A model generated the notes under the pieces. The model saw only the letters and a program-made list of their open reading frames with translations, had not been told where the DNA came from and did not search any database. From a virus: DNA of 49,622 nt. Position numbers and translations under genes: made by a program. The stretch covers positions 1-49,622 of IMG/VR virus record IMGVR_UViG_3300050015_001122. One strand, 5' to 3'. Of the stretch, positions 15,264-23,720 are shown piece by piece. The stretch's first letter is position 1. The number at the start of each line of letters is the position of its first letter.

Positions 15264-16403
15264 TCATCCCGCTTGAGAACGGCGCAGATGCTCCAAACCC
15301 TTTTCGGATACGACCCACACCCCACGTGAGGAATCGGACTTCAGCAAACCATTGCGAACCATGGAATAGCGAGCGAATTGCGACGTGTTCTCCCAACGAG
15401 GCTGCCCCGTGCTTGGCAGCGGCTCGCGATCATCCTGGGACAATACCCCGCCCATGATCTCCCCCACTCGTCGGACCACATCCGCAGTCCTGCCAGACCC
15501 TCCCAGTCCATCAAGAGCCTGGAGGATCGGCAGGTAGAAGGCCGTCTCGGGTGTGCGCAGTCCTCGCCTGAGCTTCCGTCTTCGCTCACCCGGTTCGTAA
15601 GTCTCCGCGACGGCTGGGGGCGGGACCTCCACGGGCACCGGCAAGCCGAGCGTATCGAATGCGGTCTTCGCATGGCTGTACGCCGCCGCCCGGTCGCCGC
15701 ACTCGCGTCCGTAGGCCCGGTACAGGTCGCGCCAGAGGGTCCGAAGGTAGACTTCGTAGCCTTTGACCGCCTTGAAGAGGTGGATCATCTCCTCCGGCAG
15801 GTCTAGCGCCCGAGCGCCTCGGGCGTGTGCGTGAACGATGAACATCCCTTCAGTCTCATTGCGCACGTCATGGCGGAAGCCGAAGTGAGATTCGACCACA
15901 TAACAGCCGTCGGCCAGTTGCCGAACGGCAATTTCCTCTTCCGGCAGTTCGACCGTGCGGACCGGTCCGATGTCGCCGTTGAGAAAGCCCTTCGGGAACG
16001 CCTGGGGACCGTCCGGCAAGACCGATGCGATGACCGGATCATCCACCTCGTCCGTCTGGCCCGTCAATGCCGCCCGGACGATCTGGAGAACCTTCTGCTT
16101 GGCGGCGATGGGCAAGTAGCCCCAAGCCTCGGACACGAAGGCCAGGTCCGGCGGCATCGTCTGCGGGACTTTCAACGCGGCTTCGGTGACAGCCGCGTAC
16201 ATCCCGTCCCCCAGGCGAACGAAGCGAGCGAGCTTGCCGCGGTGCATGATCTCCTGGTTGATGTCCCGGTTGATGGTGATCTCAGGCGTCTTGCCGTTGG
16301 TGAGCCAGAGCTTGGACTCAACAACTCGACGGGCGATCTCCATGTAATGCAGAGGTTCAGCCGCTTCCTGCAAGACCTTGTATGCCGCGTCAACGCAGTT
16401 CAT
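15264..16403 (-). CDS. HARE-HTH / shared domain / Mrr-N protein of the defence operon
   Basis: A 379-residue protein in three parts. Residues about 4-70 match the HARE-HTH domain (AAYKVLQEAAEPLHYMEIAR ... GKLARFVRLGDGMYA), a DNA-binding module often fused to restriction enzymes. Residues about 128-255 are the domain shared with the next two genes upstream (VLPDGPQAFPKGFLNG ... HFGFRHDVRN ... VKGYEVYLRTLW). Residues about 290-379 resemble the Mrr N-terminal winged helix (YLPILQALDGLGGSGRTADV ... GVWVVSEKGLEHL), but the Mrr nuclease core is absent. It is the last gene of the operon. I chose the ATG at 16403 (GGGGTGA 6 nt upstream) over the GTG at 16406. A role in DNA recognition is inferred. 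Confidence 0.75.
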   Translation of the reverse strand: MNCVDAAYKVLQEAAEPLHYMEIARRVVESKLWLTNGKTPEITINRDINQEIMHRGKLARFVRLGDGMYAAVTEAALKVPQTMPPDLAFVSEAWGYLPIAAKQKVLQIVRAALTGQTDEVDDPVIASVLPDGPQAFPKGFLNGDIGPVRTVELPEEEIAVRQLADGCYVVESHFGFRHDVRNETEGMFIVHAHARGARALDLPEEMIHLFKAVKGYEVYLRTLWRDLYRAYGRECGDRAAAYSHAKTAFDTLGLPVPVEVPPPAVAETYEPGERRRKLRRGLRTPETAFYLPILQALDGLGGSGRTADVVRRVGEIMGGVLSQDDREPLPSTGQPRWENTSQFARYSMVRNGLLKSDSSRGVWVVSEKGLEHLRRSQAG

Positions 16404-16421
16404 CACGTCTCACCCCGTAGC

Positions 16422-17372
16422 TCATTCCACCCAAGGTAGCCCATGGGATTTGAAGACCTCTTTGGTCTGGTGCTCAGCCATGGGTCGGTGACCACTCTTG
16501 CGCTCGTAGGCTTGCAGCAGCGCGTGTCGGAGGTCGCGAAGGTAGTTCTCATAAGCCTTCACCGCCCGGAAAATCTCGATCATCTCCGTTGGTATCGAAA
16601 CCGTCCGATGGCCGCGGAGGAAGGCGTAGTAAACGAAGTTCCCCTCCGCGGGATTTCGCACGTCGTGGCGGAAGCCGAAGTCCGACTGTACGGCGTGCCC
16701 GCCGCCGGGGATCGCCACGACGGAGACCGGCTCGGCTGGCAACTCTAGCTTCACCGCCTTCTTGCCGCCCAGGAACTCGCCAGGGAAGTCTTTCGGGCCT
16801 TCGGGTAACAACTCCTGGAGTACGGAATCTCCGCTTGGCTTCTTGTCCGTGCCGGCTTTCTCGGCCTGCTGGACCCAGCCTGGCCGGGCTTCGGGGAAAA
16901 GGACCGGCTGCGACTTCGCTGTCCCGCCCAACTGCCGAGCCTGCGTCTCCAAGATGCCGATGAACTCGGGCAACTTGTCCCAGGCGAAGCGGACGCCTTT
17001 CTTCGTCGGGCCGGTGTAGTTCTCGGCGTCCACGTACTCACGAACGTCCACGCTAGGCAGGGACTTGAGGTCGTCAGGTGGAATCACGCTGACAATGATG
17101 TCGGTATCGCCGCCCTTGTGGACCTTGGCGAACTGCTTGTTCTCCGCGCCCGGCACTTCCGCCCTGAGGCGGGTGAGAACTTCGATGACCGACATCAGCA
17201 CGTCGCCGCCCATGACCAAGCCGGCCTTTGTCGGCCCTTCGTACTTCGCACCAGAGACGAACTTGCGAACGTGGGCAAGCATCCGTCCCTTCCACGGCCG
17301 AACCGAGAAGACCAAGCTCGTGGAACGAGTCAGTTGAATCGACCCGACTACGTTGTCTGCTTCATCAGCCAT
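16422..17372 (-). CDS. Double-PC4 protein with the shared defence domain
   Basis: A 316-residue protein. Two PC4-like single-strand-DNA-binding repeats are visible: SLVFSVRPWKGRMLAHVRKF ... YEGPTKAGLVMGGDVL (about 18-62), and SVDVREYVDAENYTGPTKKG ... FAWDKLPEFI (about 108-140). After a linker, residues about 188-316 are the shared domain (LLPEGPKDFPGEFLGG ... DFGFRHDVRNPAEGNFVYYA ... VKAYENYLRDLRHALLQAYE). PC4 proteins bind ssDNA, so this subunit may sense or hold unwound DNA for the methyltransferase-HerA complex; that is inference. It is 13 nt from the HEPN-ATPase stop and 18 nt before the next start, so it is in the operon. Confidence 0.75.
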   Translation of the reverse strand: MADEADNVVGSIQLTRSTSLVFSVRPWKGRMLAHVRKFVSGAKYEGPTKAGLVMGGDVLMSVIEVLTRLRAEVPGAENKQFAKVHKGGDTDIIVSVIPPDDLKSLPSVDVREYVDAENYTGPTKKGVRFAWDKLPEFIGILETQARQLGGTAKSQPVLFPEARPGWVQQAEKAGTDKKPSGDSVLQELLPEGPKDFPGEFLGGKKAVKLELPAEPVSVVAIPGGGHAVQSDFGFRHDVRNPAEGNFVYYAFLRGHRTVSIPTEMIEIFRAVKAYENYLRDLRHALLQAYERKSGHRPMAEHQTKEVFKSHGLPWVE

Positions 17373-17385
17373 AATGCTCGCCCCG

Positions 17386-18978
17386 TCACTCCTTGCCCAA
17401 ATCTATGGGTCCTGCTGCGCCCGCAGGGGCATCGCGACCATCACGCCGGCCGCCATAGATGATGACATCGGTGCGCATTCGCTCTAGCGTTCGCGTCAGG
17501 TCTTCCATGTCCTGAAACCCGACGTTCCGCAGATGCGCTACCTGATTCCGCAATCGTCGTACCCTCGCTACGCCTTCCCGCCAGTTGTCGATCAAGTCTT
17601 GTGGCTCTGACGCGGATCTGAATCGCGGTTCCTTTCTTTGCTTCTTGGCGGAGTCGTCATTAAGTCGCGGGAATACGTCATCCTTCAGCCAGAGGACGAG
17701 TTGACCAAGCTGGTCAACGGTCAGGTAGTCGATGCACTGGATGTGCGGCGAGCCGTCGCCAGAAACGCCGTCCTGCCGCATCATGTGCATTGCCGTCTCC
17801 CACACGGAGTGGGCCTTCTTAAACACATCGCGCTGCTCGGATATGATCTTGACAAGATTCTGCCGGGCTTCCTCAGTACAGCTCTCTCGTGACCATTTCA
17901 TAATTGCCCGATTCAGGTCTTCGTCAATTACCTCGCCCGGTTGCTGCATCGTCTCAAGGCGTGTTTTCGCAACATCCGCGCCGATCCGCGCGAACACGGA
18001 CGCGAGCACCTGCCGCAGCATCGTCTCGGTGTCCTGGAGCAGCGCCGCGGCGCGCTCGTTCGCGGCGCGGCGGAAGAGCAACTCGGGCTGGACCGACTCG
18101 TCGAGCAGGAATCGCACGACCAGGTTGCGAAGCTGGTAGAAGCCGGGAAGCAGGTTGGGGATGATGAAACCGTCGAGGCAGAGCCTGCGCAGGCCGTCAT
18201 CGACCTCCTCGATCAACTCGGCTCGCAGGCATTGCGGCTTGCCGCCAAAGCGGATCAGCGCAAGGGTTGTCTCGCAACTCGACGGCAAGGCGCTCAGGCG
18301 AGTGCGGTAGGCGTCAACCGTATCGTCGTCCTTGAGCCATTCCTGTACGCGGTCCCACACGCTTTCGTCGTAGAGCCGGTCGCTCCAGTCGCCGTGCAGG
18401 TAGTCGGTAGCGCTCTTGGCCAGCGCAAGGTCCGTTCCGCACAGGTCGAGCATGAGGTACAGCACCGCATCACCCCAACGGCAACCTCGTTCGCCGGCGA
18501 TGGCGACGTAAACGGCCAACAGATCGTCCCGAGTCAACATCGGGAACGAAACGTGAGCGCTCGGCACTGAGCAGAGCTTCACGCCGAGTTGCCGGTCGGC
18601 ACTCCGAACGTCCAAGTTGCCGCACCAGAGGCATAGGTCCCCGGTCGTGGTTACGCTCTCTGTTGTCGATGCCAGGAGCCTCCGGTAGTCCTCGGGGGCG
18701 AGCCGGCCGGTATGGTCCAGGACGACCACCTGTCGGGCAGTGCCAACGGTTCGCGCCGCGGCGAGTTCGCGCGACAATTCCGTCATGCCCTTGGTCTGGG
18801 CATCAAAGCGGTGGATCGCGAAGCCGCCGCCGACGAGCTTGGCTACCAGGTCAGCCACGAACGTCGTCATGCCGCAACCGGGGCTGCCGACCAGCGCCGT
18901 GTGATGGCCCTGCCGGAGGTGATCGAGCACCCGCTCACTGACGCGATCGAGGGATGAGATGTGAACAGCGGTGCCCAT
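17386..18978 (-). CDS. P-loop ATPase with C-terminal HEPN/Swt1-like domain
   Basis: A 530-residue protein. The N-terminus has an AAA-type P-loop at residues 31-39, GSPGCGMTT, in which the Walker-A lysine is replaced by Met37. QVVVLDHTG (about 88-96) is the Walker-B-like strand. The C-terminal 130 residues are helical and contain RNQVAH at about 477-482, the R-x4-H signature of HEPN ribonucleases, preceded by a basic run, as in Swt1-like HEPN domains. In other defence systems HEPN domains cut RNA when a sensor ATPase is triggered, so an abortive-infection effector is a reasonable inference. Its ATG follows the methyltransferase stop with no gap. Confidence 0.75.
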   Translation of the reverse strand: MGTAVHISSLDRVSERVLDHLRQGHHTALVGSPGCGMTTFVADLVAKLVGGGFAIHRFDAQTKGMTELSRELAAARTVGTARQVVVLDHTGRLAPEDYRRLLASTTESVTTTGDLCLWCGNLDVRSADRQLGVKLCSVPSAHVSFPMLTRDDLLAVYVAIAGERGCRWGDAVLYLMLDLCGTDLALAKSATDYLHGDWSDRLYDESVWDRVQEWLKDDDTVDAYRTRLSALPSSCETTLALIRFGGKPQCLRAELIEEVDDGLRRLCLDGFIIPNLLPGFYQLRNLVVRFLLDESVQPELLFRRAANERAAALLQDTETMLRQVLASVFARIGADVAKTRLETMQQPGEVIDEDLNRAIMKWSRESCTEEARQNLVKIISEQRDVFKKAHSVWETAMHMMRQDGVSGDGSPHIQCIDYLTVDQLGQLVLWLKDDVFPRLNDDSAKKQRKEPRFRSASEPQDLIDNWREGVARVRRLRNQVAHLRNVGFQDMEDLTRTLERMRTDVIIYGGRRDGRDAPAGAAGPIDLGKE

Positions 18979-21900
18979 TCATCCCTCCACGGTGGTTAGG
19001 TGGAAACGGTCGAAAGCCGATTGGGTGAGCCGCGCCGCGGTGCGTGTGTCCAGCGTTCGGCGGTAGTAGGCGTCGTAGAGCTGCTTGCGGAGTTCGCGCA
19101 GGTAGTTCTCGTAGTTGGCGACGGTTCGGGTGATTTCGACGGTCTGGTTGGGAAGCTCGGCCGTGCGATGGCCGTTCCGCTGGGCGTAGAGTAAGAACTT
19201 GCCCTCAGCGGGGGTTTTCACGTTGCGGCTGTACGTCCCGTCGGCGGTGTGAACGCCGAGTAACAGCGGGCTGTTGTCGAAACTCAACGGCGCTTCGGGC
19301 AGGTCGATGGCCGTCTTGTTTCCGCCGGCGGCGGCGCCTGAGAAGAAGTCATCGGGAAAGCGCCGGGGACCGTCGGGCAGAATCTCGTCAAGGACTTCCT
19401 CGGCCGCCTTCTTCTCGGCCTTCCCGCCCCGCGTCTTGGTCTTTCGGGCCTTGCTCCGCATCTGGCCCAACTGAACCCTCTCGCGGACCAACTCGCACAG
19501 GCCCTCGTAGACCGCCTTCAGGTACTTCTTCGGGTCTAGGCCAACGGCTTTCAGGACTGCCGTATCCAGTGCCACGCGATCCGCTTTGGCGATCTCATGG
19601 CCCACAGATTCAATCGGCCGGGCAACCAGTTTATGAAAGGCATCCAGGACTCGCTTCGCGTCCGCATTCGAGAACTTGCGGACATCTGGGACCACGAGGT
19701 GGTCACGAAGATCATCGTAATCGACCTCCAGCACGCCGTCACCTTTGACTGTGCGCCCGACCAGTTCTGCCGACGCTGCAACGAAGGAACTGTTCAGCAC
19801 TGCGATCAGCAGCTTCCAAGGAACGCCTTTCTTGGGTAGGACGACATGGAGGCGCTTGTCTGCAATGACAGGCGTTTCCGAGTATTTATGCAAATGCCGG
19901 TCCCCCAGCGCGTTCGTAAGGAAGATCCTGGCCTCAGGACTCTCGTTTTCTGGAAGTGCATACCAGCCCGGCTTTCTGTCACGCACCCAGCGCCACTCCG
20001 GGTACAGTATTCCATGCTTCCTCTGCGTCTTGCCCCATGCAATGTAGGACAGCGCACCGACCTTCCCTGACTTTCGCAGCGCGTCCTCCGTTTCGCGGCA
20101 GACGAAGACCCACAGCGGCAATTCCTTCGGTGATATGCGAATCGTCTTGGTGTCGCCGGGCGACTTCAAGACTGGACGAAGGAACTCTGGCTCAATCCCA
20201 AAGCGTTCCGCGTCCTGATGCGATACATGATAGAAGTCATTGAGGTGGGTCTTGCTCCCACGCTTGAAGGTTGCTTGATGGGCCAAGCCGATTGAGACAT
20301 TCGTTGCTTGCTCGAATGCTCGACGCAAAGGCTCGGGGATGCGCAGGTTTCTGCCCCACTTGACAGTTTTGCCTTCACCCTGCACCTCAGCCAGCATATC
20401 GCTCTGGCGCAGGATGCGGATGCGGAAGTCGTCGTTCTCCTCCGTGACCATGCCCAAAGGGTGCGTCTTGGAGTCTTTCCGCCCGGCCTGCTCCACGCGC
20501 GTCACCAGAGCGCGCATTCGCTCCCATCTTGGCGCGGCGTCCACAACCGGATCGCCTGGGATCAGTTCCGTCAACGGCCGCTTGACCTTGACGAACTTGG
20601 CCAGGTGCTCGTCCCGCTCTTTGGCGTCGTCGCAACGCTCCAGGATCGTCACCACGGTGTTGACCGACGCCTCCGTGAACCAGGGTTCGCAGCGGCTCTC
20701 CAGCACGGCCACAATCTTGAAGTGCCGCAGGAAGAACTTCTGGAGTTCATGCCCGTAGTTCACGTCCAGCCAGGCGTTCGATGTTACGATCCCCATTCGC
20801 CCGCCAGGTTTGAGGAAACGTGCCGCGTGGAAAAACAGGTGAATGTAGAGGTCAGCGGAGCCGGAAACTCGGTGTTGCACATCCGCCTTATCACATCCTC
20901 CGTGTTTACCCTTGGCGATCAGCGTCTGGAAATGCTCCTGCTCCTTGCGGCCCTTGTAGTAGAAGAGCTGTGGGTAGGCGTCAAACCATCCGTCGATGAG
21001 TCTCTGCCGCAGGAACTCCAGGTAGCCCGCCTCGTGCTTCTCGATCTGGTCGGCGCTGATGTAGGGGAAGTTCCCCACAATGGCGTCGAACATCGGGATG
21101 GCTTCTTCAATCGTCTCCGGGCGCTCCATGTCCATCTTCGGCGGCGGGAACGGGAATCGGTCGCCCGGGTTGATCCTGAAGAAGTCCTTGCAGATGATCC
21201 GGGGGAAGTTCCCATGTTCGGCGATCCGCTGCCGGAACAGGTTGATGGTGGCCAGCTCCGCCGGAAACGGAGCAATATCCACGCCCCAGAGCTGCGACAG
21301 CAGCGTAGTGTGATCTGTCTGTCCCAGCCATCGCAGCCGGTCGTAGCCACGAATCAACAATGTCCCTGTGCCGCACGTGAAGTCAGCCACCTTGTCGGCC
21401 GGCGACCGGACGCAGAAGGCCGTAGTCAGGTCGCACAAGTTCTCCTCGGTGAAATACTGCCCCAGATCATGTCGCTCTTCCGGCGGGATCAGCCGCTCGA
21501 ACACGATGCCCACAACGTCCTGGGGCAAGGCGGCGAAGTCGCGGGTGCTGAAGTCCTGAATTAGGTCCGCCAGCGTATGGGACGCCTCGGCCGGCCATTG
21601 GATGCGGTCGGGCAGTGCCTCATCGAAGACGGCGTGGTAGTCGATCTTGCGGGCTTCGGCGAAAGCGGCGCGGAGCTTCGGCAGAACTTGGGCGGTATCG
21701 ACGCCCGCGAAGTCGAGCTTGGGAAGGTGCCGGGCCGAGCGGCGCAGGCTCTGATAGAAGAGCATCTTGCCCAGCAGGCGGTAGATGATCTGCCGGGCGA
21801 TGGACTGGGCGAACTCCGGGTCGGCGGGGTCGCCGGCGATTGCCTGCTTGACGGCCCAGGCGGTGAGTTCATCGCGGAAGATCACGTCGCCGCCGAGCCG

Positions 21901-22479
21901 GTCATGCAGGGAGCGTGCGACCATCGGCAGCAAGTGCTGCACGGCGTCGAGCAGCCGGTTGACGAAGTAGGTCGCGTCGATCTCGACGAGTTCCAGGGCC
22001 TCGTCCTTCAGCAGTCGCTCCAGGTCGTGGAGGATTTCGTCGCCGCGAGCGAGGACCTTGAGTTGCGTCAGCTCGTCGAGGGGGCCTTGCTCGGCTTTGC
22101 CGATTTCGTAGAGGTCCGGGTAGTTGCGGAGCTTCTCCAGCGAGTCGCGTGCGGCTGGCGTGCCGGGCTTGGGCGTGCGCCAGAGGATGGCGTCGCGCAG
22201 CGTCCAAGTGACGAAGTAAGGGGCCTTGTGCGCCCGAGCGCGGCGGGCGACGAATTCCAGGAGGGCCGTGTCGTCGGCTGCGTGGGACGGGGCGGTCATC
22301 AGGACGACGGCGAGCGGCTCGTCCGATCCGTCGTGCCGGCCGCAAATCAGAACCGTGTACCAAGGCGCGGCCGAAGCTTCGTCGGCGGGCTGGACCTTCT
22401 CGGCGCGAAGCGTTGCGTTCGGGTCGGCCGGCAGCTTTTCGACGAACCTTCGGAATAGCTTGGCAACGGTTTCTTGCAC
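18979..22479 (-). CDS. Large N6-adenine DNA methyltransferase with shared C-terminal domain
   Basis: A 1166-residue protein, GTG start at 22479, 2 nt after the preceding stop. Residues about 1-330 resemble the N-terminal region of type I/IIG restriction-modification proteins. The methyltransferase core has GQYFTEENL (about 343), the AdoMet motif ADFTCGTGTLL (about 365-375) and motif IV as GNFPY (about 468-472), where NPPY is usual. A TRD-like region follows (LLIAVLNSSFVAASAELVG, about 880-900). The last 130 residues are the shared domain (EILPDGPRRFPDDFFSG ... VANYENYLRELRKQLYDAYY). It lacks a recognised PD-(D/E)xK motif. It probably marks self DNA for the operon. AdoMet-dependent N6-adenine methylation is known for the family; the target sequence is unknown. 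Confidence 0.88.
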   Translation of the reverse strand: MQETVAKLFRRFVEKLPADPNATLRAEKVQPADEASAAPWYTVLICGRHDGSDEPLAVVLMTAPSHAADDTALLEFVARRARAHKAPYFVTWTLRDAILWRTPKPGTPAARDSLEKLRNYPDLYEIGKAEQGPLDELTQLKVLARGDEILHDLERLLKDEALELVEIDATYFVNRLLDAVQHLLPMVARSLHDRLGGDVIFRDELTAWAVKQAIAGDPADPEFAQSIARQIIYRLLGKMLFYQSLRRSARHLPKLDFAGVDTAQVLPKLRAAFAEARKIDYHAVFDEALPDRIQWPAEASHTLADLIQDFSTRDFAALPQDVVGIVFERLIPPEERHDLGQYFTEENLCDLTTAFCVRSPADKVADFTCGTGTLLIRGYDRLRWLGQTDHTTLLSQLWGVDIAPFPAELATINLFRQRIAEHGNFPRIICKDFFRINPGDRFPFPPPKMDMERPETIEEAIPMFDAIVGNFPYISADQIEKHEAGYLEFLRQRLIDGWFDAYPQLFYYKGRKEQEHFQTLIAKGKHGGCDKADVQHRVSGSADLYIHLFFHAARFLKPGGRMGIVTSNAWLDVNYGHELQKFFLRHFKIVAVLESRCEPWFTEASVNTVVTILERCDDAKERDEHLAKFVKVKRPLTELIPGDPVVDAAPRWERMRALVTRVEQAGRKDSKTHPLGMVTEENDDFRIRILRQSDMLAEVQGEGKTVKWGRNLRIPEPLRRAFEQATNVSIGLAHQATFKRGSKTHLNDFYHVSHQDAERFGIEPEFLRPVLKSPGDTKTIRISPKELPLWVFVCRETEDALRKSGKVGALSYIAWGKTQRKHGILYPEWRWVRDRKPGWYALPENESPEARIFLTNALGDRHLHKYSETPVIADKRLHVVLPKKGVPWKLLIAVLNSSFVAASAELVGRTVKGDGVLEVDYDDLRDHLVVPDVRKFSNADAKRVLDAFHKLVARPIESVGHEIAKADRVALDTAVLKAVGLDPKKYLKAVYEGLCELVRERVQLGQMRSKARKTKTRGGKAEKKAAEEVLDEILPDGPRRFPDDFFSGAAAGGNKTAIDLPEAPLSFDNSPLLLGVHTADGTYSRNVKTPAEGKFLLYAQRNGHRTAELPNQTVEITRTVANYENYLRELRKQLYDAYYRRTLDTRTAARLTQSAFDRFHLTTVEG

Positions 22480-22481
22480 GG

Positions 22482-23720
22482 TTACACCCCAGGCGCGCGC
22501 TTGAGGAACTTCACGTAGGCCAGCGTCCCCATGCGGTCCACCGTGAAGCGAACAAAGTTCGGGTCCTGCTTCTGAAGCTCTTGGAGCCACTTCAGAGTGC
22601 GGCTCAGTTCGAGGATGCGCTTCTGCTCGGTGAGCAGGCGGGCGCCGGCCAACAGGCCGACATCGGTTATGGGCGTGTAGCCGAGGGAACTCTTGAGGGC
22701 CTCGCCGGCTCGGGCTAGAGCCTCAGTCGCTTCGCTTTCGCTGGCGAGCTGGGCATCGATGCCGCGACAGGCGGCAAACGCGGTGAAGAAGCCTTCCTGG
22801 AGTAACTTGTCGCTATCGGCGAACTTACCGCTATGCTCGACCAGGGCGTGCGCGGCCTTAGTTGTCTGGTAGGCGTATTTCTCCCTGGATGGCTTGGAGA
22901 GCAGGCCGAGGTCGCAGTACGGCTCCAGACGCACGCGGATCGCTTCCTCGCGCGCGCCGCTGCCGGTGTAGGGCTTGCCTTTCCACTTGGCTACGTTGAC
23001 AGCGATCTTTCCGAGCATGGAAAGCCGTTCCCTTTCCGCCGCGGGCAAGCTTCTCTTACCATGAGTGGCCACGACCTCGCGAAGAATGTCGGGCAAGAAG
23101 TCGCCAGCGAACCGCTCATCGAAGGTTTTCTCGGCCTGCTTGACGAGCGACCGCAGCAGCGGCAAGGACACCTCTGCGTCGTTGTCCAACAGGCAGTAGA
23201 GCAGCACGGCGGCTTGGTTGTCGTTGATCTTCAGCGGATTGTGTCCCCGATCTCGTTCGCCAAAGGCTGCGATCTCCTCCTTCGGCGTAACCGCAAGGAG
23301 CACCAGACTCCGCGTCAGGGCCGAATACGTGCCCTTCTTGACGATTTCCAGGGACGTGCCGAGGTAAGGATATTTCCTCCAGTCGTCTTGGACGAGCTTG
23401 CCGGTGCTGGACGGCAAGGACCTGTCGGAGAGATAAACATCCTGGAGTTCCACGCCGGCAGGCCCGGCGTTATCCATGATGGTCTTGCGGAGTTCCCTGT
23501 ACGCGCCATCTGTGAGGCGCGTCTTGGCGTACTCCTTGAGGTCTTCATCGAAAGGCGGGGAGAGTCGGACGCGCTGCGTGAGTCGCGTAATCAATCGCTT
23601 GCCGAGAGTTTCGAGATTGCTGGTCTCATTCTCATTGACGATCGCAGCGAGGGCCTTGAGATAGCCCAATCGCTGCATCGTGCGGTTGGCGGAGTCTAGA
23701 ACCCTGATTCGGCCGGCCAT
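22482..23720 (-). CDS. Unknown protein of the defence operon
   Basis: A 412-residue, mostly helical protein with no motif that I recognise. The start is the ATG at 23720, which overlaps the stop of the HerA-like gene by one base (TGATG); an in-frame TTG lies at 23723. Its stop is 2 nt before the methyltransferase GTG. Features: a basic N-terminus (GRIRVLDSANRTMQRLGYLK), a conserved-looking segment HNPLKINDNQAAVLLYCLLD (about 165-185), and a final helix ending FTVDRMGTLAYVKFLKRAPG. Its fixed place between an ATPase and a methyltransferase suggests a structural or specificity subunit; no enzymatic role can be given. Confidence 0.7.
   Translation of the reverse strand: MAGRIRVLDSANRTMQRLGYLKALAAIVNENETSNLETLGKRLITRLTQRVRLSPPFDEDLKEYAKTRLTDGAYRELRKTIMDNAGPAGVELQDVYLSDRSLPSSTGKLVQDDWRKYPYLGTSLEIVKKGTYSALTRSLVLLAVTPKEEIAAFGERDRGHNPLKINDNQAAVLLYCLLDNDAEVSLPLLRSLVKQAEKTFDERFAGDFLPDILREVVATHGKRSLPAAERERLSMLGKIAVNVAKWKGKPYTGSGAREEAIRVRLEPYCDLGLLSKPSREKYAYQTTKAAHALVEHSGKFADSDKLLQEGFFTAFAACRGIDAQLASESEATEALARAGEALKSSLGYTPITDVGLLAGARLLTEQKRILELSRTLKWLQELQKQDPNFVRFTVDRMGTLAYVKFLKRAPGV

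Noticed and set aside
15050-15325. 91-codon frame after the defence operon
   Set aside because: Starts inside the last defence gene, passes the terminator-like hairpin and has low-complexity sequence.
16422-22479. Complete BREX or DISARM system
   Set aside because: No PglZ/BrxZ, no DUF1998 protein and no SNF2/DEAD helicase; only the PLD, ATPase and methyltransferase classes overlap with these systems.
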